From: Thermoanaerobaculia bacterium
GTDB lineage: Bacteria > Acidobacteriota > Thermoanaerobaculia > Multivoradales > J023
Direction of reading: 5' to 3'
Assembly (NCBI GenBank): GCA_030431255.1
Contig: JAUIJL010000027.1
Coordinates: forward strand, 59,131-123,130
Length of the DNA: 64,000 nt
The notes under the pieces are model-generated. The model worked only from the letters and a program-made list of their open reading frames with translations, ran no database searches and had not been told where the DNA came from. Positions 1 to 7,931 of this stretch are shown piece by piece. How positions within the stretch are numbered: position 1 is the stretch's first letter; each line of letters begins with the position of its first letter. Position numbers and translations under genes: made by a program.

Positions 1-22
1 AGGCGATGGGTGCTAGGAAACC

Positions 23-277
23 GAGCCCCCGCGGTGCCGGACGGCGCGGGAAGATTCCTTGGATCCACCTTCGCCACGGGCTAAGGCGCCACGGGCTAAG
101 GCGCCACGGGCTAAAGCCCGAGGCTACACATACCTTGCCCCTGCCGGGGCTGCCCTGCATTTCTCCGGGCCGCGCAGGCCGGGCCGCCCCCGCTAGGGGG
201 CAAGGCAAAGGTAGTCGGGGGCGCCTAGCCTCGGAATTTATTCCGTGGCGGAGCCCCCGCGGTGCCGGACGGCGCGG
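23..277. repeat. Intergenic repeat cluster at left edge
   Basis: A 27-bp block (starting gagcccccgcggtgcc) occurs at 23-49 and again at 251-277 in direct orientation. Between them a 15-bp unit, cgccacgggctaagg, is repeated three times (72-86, 87-101, 102-116). The last copy runs into the palindrome CGGGCTAAAGCCCG, followed by CTAC at 124-127. Read on the minus strand this is GTAG plus a hairpin, the layout of a REP element. I see no convincing gene in 1-352; the open frame there is built of repeat sequence. Confidence 0.7.
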
Positions 278-352
278 CGAGGGACGATGGGCTGGACAAT
301 GAGATTTCATCGGTGCGCGGTAGGGGCTTTCCACCGAATCGGGCGGCCGGGC

Positions 353-2140
353 TCAGCTGTAGAGCGATTCGAGGTCGTCGCCGTAGCGATCCATGACCAC
401 TTTCCGTTTGATGCTCAGCTTGGGGGTCAGCATGCCGTTTTCGACACTGAATTCTTCCTCCAGCAGCTTGAATCGGCGGATGCGCTCGTATCCCTTGAAA
501 TCTTTGGAGTATTTCTCCAGCTGGGCTTCGATCAGGGCGTAGACCTTGTCGTTGTCGAGCAGGTCTTTGTAGTTGCCGGAAAGGCCGCGGTCTTTGGCCC
601 AGCCTTCGAGCGCCGTCCGATCGGGCACGACCAGGGCGACGTTGTGGGGTTTGTTGAAGCCGTGGATGAATACCTGCACCACGTAGGGGGAGAGCTGGAC
701 CAGCTCTTCCAACGGCGCCGGCACCACGTATTTACCGTTTTCCAGCTTGTATTGCTCTTTGATCCGGCCGGTGATGTAAAGGAAGCCGTCCTCGTCGAGG
801 CGACCCATGTCGCCGGTGCGGAAGGCGCCGTCGTCGGTCATCACCTTGGCGGTTTCTTCCGGCAGGTTGTGGTAGCCCTTCATGACGTTCGGACCCTTGA
901 TCACGATCTCGCCATTGCCGGTGTCGTCGTCTTCCATGACGCTGGTGTCGATGATCACCTCGACGCCCTTCAAGGGTTGGCCGACGGAGCCGATTTTGCG
1001 CGCACCCGGATGGTTGGCGGTGCAAATGGGGCTGGTTTCCGTGAGGCCGTAGCCCTCGCAGACCATGATGCCCAATTTATCGATGAAGTCGGCGACGTCG
1101 GGGGAGAGGGCGGCACCGCCGGAGCAGGCGTATTTGAGCCGACCACCGAAGCGATCCCGCACCTTGGAAAAGACCAAGCCGTCGAAGAATTTATGTTTGC
1201 TTTCCACCACGAAGGAGCTTTGACCCCGGGCCGCCAGCTGCTTGCGCTTCTCGGCGTTGGCCATGCCCGCTTCGAAGAGGGCTTTCTTCAGTCCGCCCTC
1301 TTCGGCCATGCGCTTTTGCAGGCCGTCGTAGATGCGATTGAAGATGCGGGGCACGGCGTAGAGCACGGTGGGCCGAACCTCGCCGAAGTTGTCGACCAAT
1401 TTGTCGATGGATTCGGCGATCGCCATGGCCGCGCCGCGGGACAACAAACAATGCAGCTCACAGGTTTGGCCGAAGGAGTGGGCCCAGGGCAGAAAGGATA
1501 CGGAGACGTCGGCGTGGTCCACGGGCAGGATGGCCGACACTCCATTGATATTCGAGCAGATGTTGTTGTGGGTGAGCAGCACGCCTTTGGGTTTGCCCGT
1601 GGTGCCCGAGGTGTAGATGAAACCGCACACCCATTCCGGATCGATGTCCACCACCGGTGTGGGATGATTGCGCCCGCGGGCTTCGAGGGATCCGAAGCTG
1701 GTGACGTCTTCCTCGGGCAAGGCCATGCAGAAGACGTTTTCCAAAGAATCGAGCTCTTGGCTCCAATCTCGGGTCTGCTCGAAAATCTGATAAGTGGAGG
1801 TGAGCAGGACTTTGGCGCCGGAATCCTTGATGATGTATTCCCAATCTTTCGGCAGCTGGGATTCGTACATCGGGCAGAAGCGGGCGCCGAGACCGTAGGT
1901 GGCGTAGGCGGCGATCGCCCACTCGACCCGATTGGCGGCGATGATGGCGACGGTATCGCCTTGTTTCACCCCCAGCTCGGCCAATCCGCCGCGCACATGA
2001 TCCACCCGCTTGCCGAAGGCCCCGTACGTGATCCATTGCCAGCTGCCGTCGACTTTGGTGCCGAAGAGATTGCGCTGGGCATGCTTAGCGACGGACTGGG
2101 TCAGCACGTCGACGAGATCACTATAGGAGCTCTGCTTCAT
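353..2140 (-). CDS. Long-chain acyl-CoA synthetase (AMP-forming)
   Basis: Activates fatty acids to acyl-CoA through an acyl-adenylate, feeding beta-oxidation or lipid synthesis; cytosolic or membrane-associated. The 595 residues show the adenylate-forming P-loop YTSGTTGKPKGVLLTH (about 176-191), the GYGLTETSP motif near 360 and the hinge region YITGRIKEQYKLENGKYV near 465. The long form with a KLENGKYV-type linker fits the eukaryotic-like FAA1/FadD15 group rather than short acetyl-CoA synthetases. GGAGG lies 7 nt before the ATG. It is divergent from the uvrA-like gene, sharing an upstream region of about 240 bp. Exact chain-length preference cannot be read from sequence. Confidence 0.93.
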   Translation of the reverse strand: MKQSSYSDLVDVLTQSVAKHAQRNLFGTKVDGSWQWITYGAFGKRVDHVRGGLAELGVKQGDTVAIIAANRVEWAIAAYATYGLGARFCPMYESQLPKDWEYIIKDSGAKVLLTSTYQIFEQTRDWSQELDSLENVFCMALPEEDVTSFGSLEARGRNHPTPVVDIDPEWVCGFIYTSGTTGKPKGVLLTHNNICSNINGVSAILPVDHADVSVSFLPWAHSFGQTCELHCLLSRGAAMAIAESIDKLVDNFGEVRPTVLYAVPRIFNRIYDGLQKRMAEEGGLKKALFEAGMANAEKRKQLAARGQSSFVVESKHKFFDGLVFSKVRDRFGGRLKYACSGGAALSPDVADFIDKLGIMVCEGYGLTETSPICTANHPGARKIGSVGQPLKGVEVIIDTSVMEDDDTGNGEIVIKGPNVMKGYHNLPEETAKVMTDDGAFRTGDMGRLDEDGFLYITGRIKEQYKLENGKYVVPAPLEELVQLSPYVVQVFIHGFNKPHNVALVVPDRTALEGWAKDRGLSGNYKDLLDNDKVYALIEAQLEKYSKDFKGYERIRRFKLLEEEFSVENGMLTPKLSIKRKVVMDRYGDDLESLYS

Positions 2141-2378
2141 CCTTGCCTCCGGGGAGCTGGTGGTGGCCGATCGGGGCCGAAAGTATGGCCTTGGAAGCCG
2201 GTATCAAATCATAATTCGCATCTGCGTCCAAGCTGCGTAGGACACCGAGACGAGCCGAAGCGTCCAATTTTCAAGACTTTGACAGATCGCCGTCAATGGA
2301 GACGCATTGACCGAGCCTTTGCCGGGATTCCGGCACCCATTTGGAATCCAACCCCTTCGAGGCAATGAAGCCCTTCCC

Positions 2379-5222
2379 ATGACCAGCTCTTCCCCAGGCA
2401 ACGATGCCGCCCTCAAGCGGGCGTCGGGTATTTCCATCCGCAATGCGTCGACCCACAATCTGAAGGGGGTCAGCTGCTTTATTCCCCACGGTAAGGTCAC
2501 GGTGGTGACCGGCGTGTCGGGCGCGGGCAAGTCGTCCCTGGCCTTCGACACCCTTTACGCCGAGGCCCAGCGGCGCTTCGTGGAGTCCATGTCGACCTAC
2601 GTGCGTCAATTCTTGGAGCAGATGGAGCGACCGCCCGTGGACGCCATCGACGGGGTGCTGCCGGCGGTGGCGTTGGAGGCCAAAAACTCCGTGCGCAACG
2701 CGCGATCCACGGTCGGCACGTTGACCGAGGTCCACGACGTCTTGCGCTTGATCTTCACCCACCTGGGGCGGGTGGAATGCCCCAACGGCCACGGTCCTGT
2801 GCGCGGTTACGGTCCCCAGGAGCTGGCGTCGCTCTTGATCGAGCGTTTCGAGGGCGAGCCGATCCTGCTGGTGGCGTCGTTGCCCAGGCCGAAGAAGCTG
2901 GCCAACGACAAGCTCAAGGAGCTGGTGCGCCAGGGTTATTTCCGGCGTCGGCAGACCGCGGAGGAGCGTGAAGCCGCTGCTTCGGACGGGGTCGCCAAAG
3001 ACGGAGCGACCGGCGACATCGTGCGCATGAGCCCTTCGGATCGCTGGACCCTCAAGCTGGATCCCCTGGAGCTGGTAGTGGGACGGTTCAAACCCCGGGA
3101 CGACAACCGGGCGCGGTTGGTGTCGGCGATCGAGGAGATTTATCTCTTGGCCGCCGGTCGCGCGCAGGTGATCCTCGAAGATGGAAGCCGCTTGTTCTTC
3201 GGCCGCGCCCTGACCTGCGAGCACTGCGACGCGGTCATGCGTCGACCGACCCCGGCGCTGTTTTCTTTCAACTCGCCTCTCGGCGCGTGCCCGGAATGCC
3301 AGGGTTTCGGACGGGTGACGGGCATCGATCGGGAGCGGGTGATTCCCGATCCGAGCAAATCGTTGGATGAGCGACCGATCGCACCGTGGAACTCGCCGAC
3401 TTATCAGAAGCATTACCCAGGCCTGCTGCGGGCGTGTCGCGACCACGGCATCGACACGCACGTGCCCGTGGAACGGCTGAGCGCGGAGGATCGAGAATTC
3501 TTGTGGTCGGGGCGCGGCAGCTTCACCAGCCTGGGCAAATTCTTCGCTTGGGTGGAGCGCAAGAGCTACAAGATGCACCATCGGGTGCTGCTCTCTCGCT
3601 ATCGGGCGTATACGCCGTGTCCGGAATGCGGCGGAACCCGGCTCAAGCCCGAGGCTCTCGGGGTGCGGATAGCGGGTCGCAACGTGGCGGAGCTGTCGGC
3701 GCTTTCGGTGGAAGACCTCAGCGTTTGGACGGAAGAGCTCGGCGAGGAGCGCCTCGGCGGAGCGGCGGAGCATGTGTGGTCGGAGCTGAAGAACCGTCTG
3801 GAGACCCTGGAACGGGTGGGCTTGGAGTATTTGACCCTCGATCGCCAGGCCCGCACCCTCTCCGGCGGGGAGAGCCAGCGGATCCATCTGGCGTCGGCTC
3901 TCGGATCGGGTTTGACCGGCACCCTTTACGTTTTGGACGAGCCCACCATCGGTCTGCACGCTCAGGATTCCCACAAGTTGTTGGCGCTGTTGGGGGATCT
4001 GGCGGACCGGGGCAATACGGTGGTGGTGGTGGAGCACGATCGCACCCTGATCGAAGGCGCGGACCATGTGATCGACATGGGGCCGCGGGCGGGGGAGCAC
4101 GGCGGTGAGGTGTTGAGCCAAGGTGGCTTGGCCGAGGTGCTGGCCTGTGAGCAGAGCTTGACCGCCCAGTACCTGCGCCCGAGCGGCGAAACGTCGACCG
4201 GGCCGGTGATGTCGCCGGAGGCGGTGGAAGCCTTGCCCCGGCTCGCCATCCGCGGCGCCCGGGCGAACAATCTGAAGAACCTCGACGTCGAGCTGCCCTT
4301 GGGCTGTCTGGTGGCGGTGACCGGGGTGTCGGGCTCGGGCAAGTCGACCCTGATCGAGAACGTGTTGCACGGCACCTTCCAGCGATCCAGGGGCGTGGTG
4401 GACGTGGAGCCGGGGCAGTGCGACGCCCTCGAAGGTTTCGACGGTCTAGCGGATGTGGTGTTGGTGGACCAACGACCCTTGGGGCGCTCCAGTCGGTCCA
4501 ACCCGGTGACCTACACCAAGGCTTACGACGAGATCCGCAAGCTCTTCGCCGCCACGCCCGACGCCGAGCGTCGGGGCATCTCCGCCGGTCATTTTTCCTT
4601 CAACCTCGACAAGGGCCGCTGCCCCACCTGCCAGGGCACCGGCACGACCGAGGTGGACATGCATTTCATGGCGCCGGTTTCGGTGGTTTGTGAGACCTGC
4701 AACGGCAAGCGTTTCCTGCCGGAGATTCTGGCGGTGCGTCTGCGGGGTCGGAATATCTACGAGACCCTCGAGCTGACCGTCGACCACGCGTTGGAGGTCT
4801 TCAGTGACCAAAAGCGCCTGGTGAAAAAGCTGCGCACCCTGGCGGACGTCGGCCTGGGGTATCTGCGCTTGGGGCAGTCGACGGCGACCCTTTCCGGCGG
4901 CGAGGCCCAGCGCCTGAAGCTGGCGAGCTTTCTCGACAAGCCGAAACGTGGCGGTGCCATGCTCTTCCTCTTCGACGAGCCCACCACCGGCCTGCACCTG
5001 GCGGATATCGATCTTTTACATTCCACCCTGCGCCGTTTGATCGACAAAGGTCACGGTGTGGTGGTGGTGGAGCATGCGAGCGATCTGATCGCCCGGGCTG
5101 ATTGGTTAGTGGATCTCGGGCCCGGTGGCGGCACCCACGGCGGTCGGTTGCTGTACTCCGGTCCCCTGGCACGGGCGCCCGAGGATTTGGAGAGCCCGAC
5201 GTTTCGGGAGCTGCGTCGGTAG
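2379..5222 (+). CDS. uvrA: UvrA-family excinuclease ABC ATPase
   Basis: DNA damage-recognition ATPase of nucleotide excision repair, or a UvrA paralogue. Two ABC modules are complete: Walker A GVSGAGKSS near residue 46 and GVSGSGKST near 650, signatures TLSGGESQR near 492 and TLSGGEAQR near 837. Two zinc modules are present: CEHC near 280 with CPEC near 303, and CPTC near 748 with CETC near 770. I start at ATG 2379 (947 aa) because this puts the first Walker A close to its usual N-terminal position; a TTG at 2307 with GGAG before it would add 24 residues. No uvrB or uvrC is nearby, so whether this is the housekeeping copy is unknown. It ends directly against a repeat element. Confidence 0.93.
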   Translation: MTSSSPGNDAALKRASGISIRNASTHNLKGVSCFIPHGKVTVVTGVSGAGKSSLAFDTLYAEAQRRFVESMSTYVRQFLEQMERPPVDAIDGVLPAVALEAKNSVRNARSTVGTLTEVHDVLRLIFTHLGRVECPNGHGPVRGYGPQELASLLIERFEGEPILLVASLPRPKKLANDKLKELVRQGYFRRRQTAEEREAAASDGVAKDGATGDIVRMSPSDRWTLKLDPLELVVGRFKPRDDNRARLVSAIEEIYLLAAGRAQVILEDGSRLFFGRALTCEHCDAVMRRPTPALFSFNSPLGACPECQGFGRVTGIDRERVIPDPSKSLDERPIAPWNSPTYQKHYPGLLRACRDHGIDTHVPVERLSAEDREFLWSGRGSFTSLGKFFAWVERKSYKMHHRVLLSRYRAYTPCPECGGTRLKPEALGVRIAGRNVAELSALSVEDLSVWTEELGEERLGGAAEHVWSELKNRLETLERVGLEYLTLDRQARTLSGGESQRIHLASALGSGLTGTLYVLDEPTIGLHAQDSHKLLALLGDLADRGNTVVVVEHDRTLIEGADHVIDMGPRAGEHGGEVLSQGGLAEVLACEQSLTAQYLRPSGETSTGPVMSPEAVEALPRLAIRGARANNLKNLDVELPLGCLVAVTGVSGSGKSTLIENVLHGTFQRSRGVVDVEPGQCDALEGFDGLADVVLVDQRPLGRSSRSNPVTYTKAYDEIRKLFAATPDAERRGISAGHFSFNLDKGRCPTCQGTGTTEVDMHFMAPVSVVCETCNGKRFLPEILAVRLRGRNIYETLELTVDHALEVFSDQKRLVKKLRTLADVGLGYLRLGQSTATLSGGEAQRLKLASFLDKPKRGGAMLFLFDEPTTGLHLADIDLLHSTLRRLIDKGHGVVVVEHASDLIARADWLVDLGPGGGTHGGRLLYSGPLARAPEDLESPTFRELRR

Positions 5223-5223
5223 G

Positions 5224-5654
5224 CCCTCACCCCCCAGCCCGCGCCCACGCCCACGCACGCCGACACCCCCCGCATCGGCTCCCGCGCCCACGGATCGGCA
5301 GCCGGGGTAGCGCTTCGCGCAACCCCGGTCTTTTGAAAACAACCCCTTCGGGGTAGGGAAATTCGGTGGATCTATCGTCGATGTTTCGGTTTGAGCTCTG
5401 TTAGCCCGAAGGGCTTGTTGGCCAAAGCCTGGGGTTGCGGAGCTACCCCAGGAACGTTTCTCCCGCGCCCACGGATCGGCAGCCGGGGTAGCGCTTCGCG
5501 CAACCCCGGTCTTTTGAAAACAACCCCTTCGGGGTAGGGAAATTCGGTGGATCTGTCGTCGATGTTTCGGTTTGAGCTCTGTTAGCCCGAAGGGCTTGTT
5601 GGCCAAAGCCTGGGGTTGCGGAGCTACCCCAGGGACGGCTGGGGGGGGTGAGGG
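5224..5654. repeat. Composite element: two 181-bp tandem units inside inverted repeats
   Basis: Two almost identical units lie head to tail at 5281-5461 and 5462-5636; I see only two substitutions (gatctatc/gatctgtc and caggaacg/cagggacg). Each unit holds several palindromes: GGGGTAGCGCTTCGCGCAACCCC, CCCCTTCGGGG, GCCCGAAGGGC, and GGGGTTGCGGAGCTACCCC in the other orientation. The pair is bounded by an imperfect inverted repeat, CCCTCACCCCCCAGCC (5224-5239) and GGCTGGGGGGGGTGAGGG (5637-5654). The element fills the whole gap between two convergent genes and touches both stop codons. It looks like a REP/BIME-type or MITE-like non-coding element and may also act as a bidirectional terminator. Confidence 0.85.
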
Positions 5655-6461
5655 TCACCCCATCGCCGTCCAAGCGAGCCGTGCGGCGAAAATCAACACG
5701 GCGACGGTCACTAGGCGTTTGAGCCACCGATGACCCTTGAGCAGGGTCCATCGCGCACCGAGGCGTCCTCCGAGGGTCGTGCCGACCGCCAGGGAGAGGC
5801 CGTAGGGCCAGTGGATCTTGCCGCCCCAGGCGAACATCGCGAGGGACAACACGGTGAAGCACAGCACCGCCAGCACCTTGACCGCGTTGCCGCGCACCAA
5901 GTCGAGGCCGGCGAAGGTGGTGGCGGCGAGGATCAGGAATCCGACCCCGGCTTGCACGAAACCGCCGTAGAGGCCAACGATGAAGAAACCAGCGGCGAGC
6001 GCTGCATGGCGGGTGGAGCTGCGCTGTGGATTCGTTGAGGCCGTGTCTTCTGTGTCGTTGACGTCGGAGCCGGCTTTTGGGCTCCAGAAGGAGGCCAGGG
6101 TCACGACCACCATCAGGGCGGCGAGAATCTTCTGAAAGTCGGCATCGGGAATGCGCAGGGCGATCCAGGTGCCGAGGCCGGAGCCGAAGGTAGCCGGCAC
6201 CGCTGCCCACAGCACGGCCCGTCGGTCTAAGACTTGCTCTCGGTGGAAGCTCCACACCGCGCTGACGTTCTGCATCAGGATGCCGACGCGATTGGTGCCG
6301 TTGGCGATGCCGGCGGGCAGACCCATGAAAATGAGCAGGGGCAGGGTCAAGAACGAGCCGCCTCCCGCCAGCACGTTGAGGGTTCCGGCGAAGAGGCCGA
6401 TGACCGCCAGCAGGGGATAGGCGAGCCATGGATGGAGGAGCTCGACGGGTGGGGTGTCCAT
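5655..6461 (-). CDS. TSUP (TauE/SafE) family membrane permease
   Basis: Inner-membrane protein of about eight helices, of the family that moves sulfonates, sulfite, sulfoacetate or similar anions; the substrate here is unknown. Typical elements are the N-terminal half-repeat with LNVLAGGGSFLTLPLL and GTNRVGILMQN, and the second half-repeat GLYGGFVQAGVGFLIL. A soluble loop (about residues 125-150) rich in Asp, Thr and Ser separates the halves. I choose ATG 6461 (268 aa) because TATGCT sits exactly 6 nt upstream, matching a leaderless pattern seen elsewhere in the window; a GTG at 6491 would add ten residues. It is divergent from pstS. Confidence 0.88.
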   Translation of the reverse strand: MDTPPVELLHPWLAYPLLAVIGLFAGTLNVLAGGGSFLTLPLLIFMGLPAGIANGTNRVGILMQNVSAVWSFHREQVLDRRAVLWAAVPATFGSGLGTWIALRIPDADFQKILAALMVVVTLASFWSPKAGSDVNDTEDTASTNPQRSSTRHAALAAGFFIVGLYGGFVQAGVGFLILAATTFAGLDLVRGNAVKVLAVLCFTVLSLAMFAWGGKIHWPYGLSLAVGTTLGGRLGARWTLLKGHRWLKRLVTVAVLIFAARLAWTAMG

Positions 6462-6467
6462 GGACGG

Positions 6468-6473
6468 AGCATA
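6468..6473 (-). promoter_or_regulatory. Putative leaderless -10 (TATGCT) for the TSUP gene
   Basis: On the minus strand TATGCT is followed by CCGTCC and then the ATG at 6461. No Shine-Dalgarno sequence is present. The 6-nt distance would place transcription initiation at or next to the start codon. Confidence 0.45.
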
Positions 6474-6642
6474 ACCCCAGTTATCCTTCACGAATTCTTT
6501 ATTTTTTGCCCCTTGTCCGTTTACACCGGCAGGTTACTTTTTCCCCGACCCGCTCTGGGTGTCCCAGCTGCACCATCCGTTGTAGCTCCCGCCCGCTCTA
6601 TCTTCTCGTCGGGTCCCATTCACGAAGCTCAAGGAGGAATCC

Positions 6643-7626
6643 ATGCAAATGAAGTCTCTTCGGTCGATCGCCGTCTCGGCGATGCTGTTGGCCGCTACGC
6701 CGGTTCTCGCAGAGGTTAAGGTCGACGAAAAGTTGCCAGAATATAAAGCCGTTCAAGGCGTTTCCGGCACCGTGAAGAGCGTCGGCTCCGACACGCTCAA
6801 CAATTTGATGACGCTGTGGGCCGAGAAATTCAAAGAGATGTATCCCAACGTGCAGGTTGAGATCGAGGGCAAGGGCTCTTCCACCGCCCCGCCTGCGTTG
6901 ATCGAAGGCGCGTCGAATTTCGGCCCCATGAGCCGGGCGATGAAAGACAAAGAAGTCGACGCCTTTGAAAAGAAATTCGGCTACAAGCCGGTGGAGGTCA
7001 AAACCGCGATCGACATGCTCGCCGTCTACGTGCACAAAGACAACCCGATTGCCGGCACCGGCCTGACCTTGGCCCAAGTCGACGCTATCTTCTCCTCCAC
7101 CCGCAAGGGTGGTCATGCGTCGGACATCTCCGACTGGAGCCAAGTCGGTCTTTCCGGTTCCTGGGGTTCTTTGCCGATCAGCCTCTACGGTCGCAACTCC
7201 GCCTCCGGCACCTACGGCTACTTCAAGAAGAAGGCCCTGTTCAAAGGCGACTACAAGTCGTCCGTGAAAGAGCAACCCGGCTCCTCCTCGGTGGTGCAGG
7301 GTGTGGCTTCCGACAAGGGCGGCATCGGTTACTCCGGCATCGGTTATAAAACCGCCGACGTCGCCACCGTGCCGTTGGCCAAGAAGGGCAATGACTTCAT
7401 CGCCCCCACTGCCGACAACGCCGCCACCTACCCGCTGGCTCGTTTCCTGCTGATCTACGTCAACAAGAAACCCGGCGAAGACCTCGATCCTCTGCGCCGT
7501 GAGTTCTTGAAGCTGATCTTTTCCCAGCAAGGCCAGGAAGTGGTGGTCAAAGACGGCTACATCCCGGTGTCCTACGCCGTCGCCAAGAAAACCTTGGCCG
7601 AGGTCGGCATCGACATCGACGGTTGA
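6643..7626 (+). CDS. pstS: Phosphate ABC transporter, substrate-binding protein PstS
   Basis: Periplasmic phosphate-binding protein delivering Pi to PstCA. Residues 1-24 form a Sec signal peptide ending VLA-E. The mature protein has the PstS-type ligand segments VGSDTLNN (about 47-54) and [12 protein letters not shown] (about 184-195), plus [12 protein letters not shown]. At 327 aa it belongs to the SphX/PstS2-like branch. A strong AAGGAGG sits 6 nt before the ATG. It is the first gene of the pst group; a 305-bp structured spacer separates it from pstC. I could not recognise a convincing Pho box in the AT-rich stretch 6492-6642. Confidence 0.95.
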   Translation: MQMKSLRSIAVSAMLLAATPVLAEVKVDEKLPEYKAVQGVSGTVKSVGSDTLNNLMTLWAEKFKEMYPNVQVEIEGKGSSTAPPALIEGASNFGPMSRAMKDKEVDAFEKKFGYKPVEVKTAIDMLAVYVHKDNPIAGTGLTLAQVDAIFSSTRKGGHASDISDWSQVGLSGSWGSLPISLYGRNSASGTYGYFKKKALFKGDYKSSVKEQPGSSSVVQGVASDKGGIGYSGIGYKTADVATVPLAKKGNDFIAPTADNAATYPLARFLLIYVNKKPGEDLDPLRREFLKLIFSQQGQEVVVKDGYIPVSYAVAKKTLAEVGIDIDG

Positions 7627-7696
7627 TCCGTCGGCCCGGCCGGCGCGACACCAACCGACAGATACCCGTGTCTCGAGAAAGACACGGTCCTAGAGT

Positions 7697-7766
7697 CCGA
7701 CCGGCTTGAAGACCGACCGGCTTGAAGACCGACCGGCCCGTTTCGTCCCGAGGCGGTGCCGGTCGG
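7697..7766 (+). promoter_or_regulatory. Competing-hairpin region between pstS and pstC
   Basis: CCGACCGGC occurs three times at an exact 16-bp period (7697-7705, 7713-7721, 7729-7737), followed by one complementary GCCGGTCGG (7758-7766). Any one of three 5' arms can pair with the single 3' arm. A further hairpin, TCGGTC-ATCGTA-GACCGA, lies at 7809-7826. No U-tract follows, so these are not standard terminators; mRNA stabilisation or processing that keeps pstS above pstC is a reasonable guess. The rest of 7627-7931 shows nothing else. Confidence 0.55.
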
Positions 7767-7931
7767 ATCTTGGTCTGTAGAGATCGATCTTCAAGGCTCA
7801 TTTTCAGGTCGGTCATCGTAGACCGAGCTTCTTGTTCTTCACCCTCTCTCTACCCTGGGGATCGATCGTACGTTTAGCCCGGAAGCCCGGGGCGGATCGA
7901 TTCTCCTCAGAGATTTTCTTAGAGCATTTCT

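Noticed and set aside
6..302. Open frame of 98 codons at the left edge
   Set aside because: It is made of the tandem GCCACGGGCTAAGG units and GC-rich repeat DNA, has no ribosome site and overlaps the REP-like palindrome.
245..2368. Very long plus-strand frame opposite the acyl-CoA synthetase
   Set aside because: Antisense shadow produced by high third-position GC; the minus-strand protein has all family motifs.
2271..4370. 699-codon minus-strand frame opposite uvrA
   Set aside because: Shadow of the UvrA coding sequence; composition His/Arg/Gln-rich with no domain.
5281..5636. Possible CRISPR array
   Set aside because: Only two 181-bp tandem units, without short repeats and unique spacers, and no cas genes.
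6492..6642. Pho box upstream of pstS
   Set aside because: I could not find two CTGTCAT-like repeats at an 11-bp period; only an AT-rich stretch and a ribosome site are visible.
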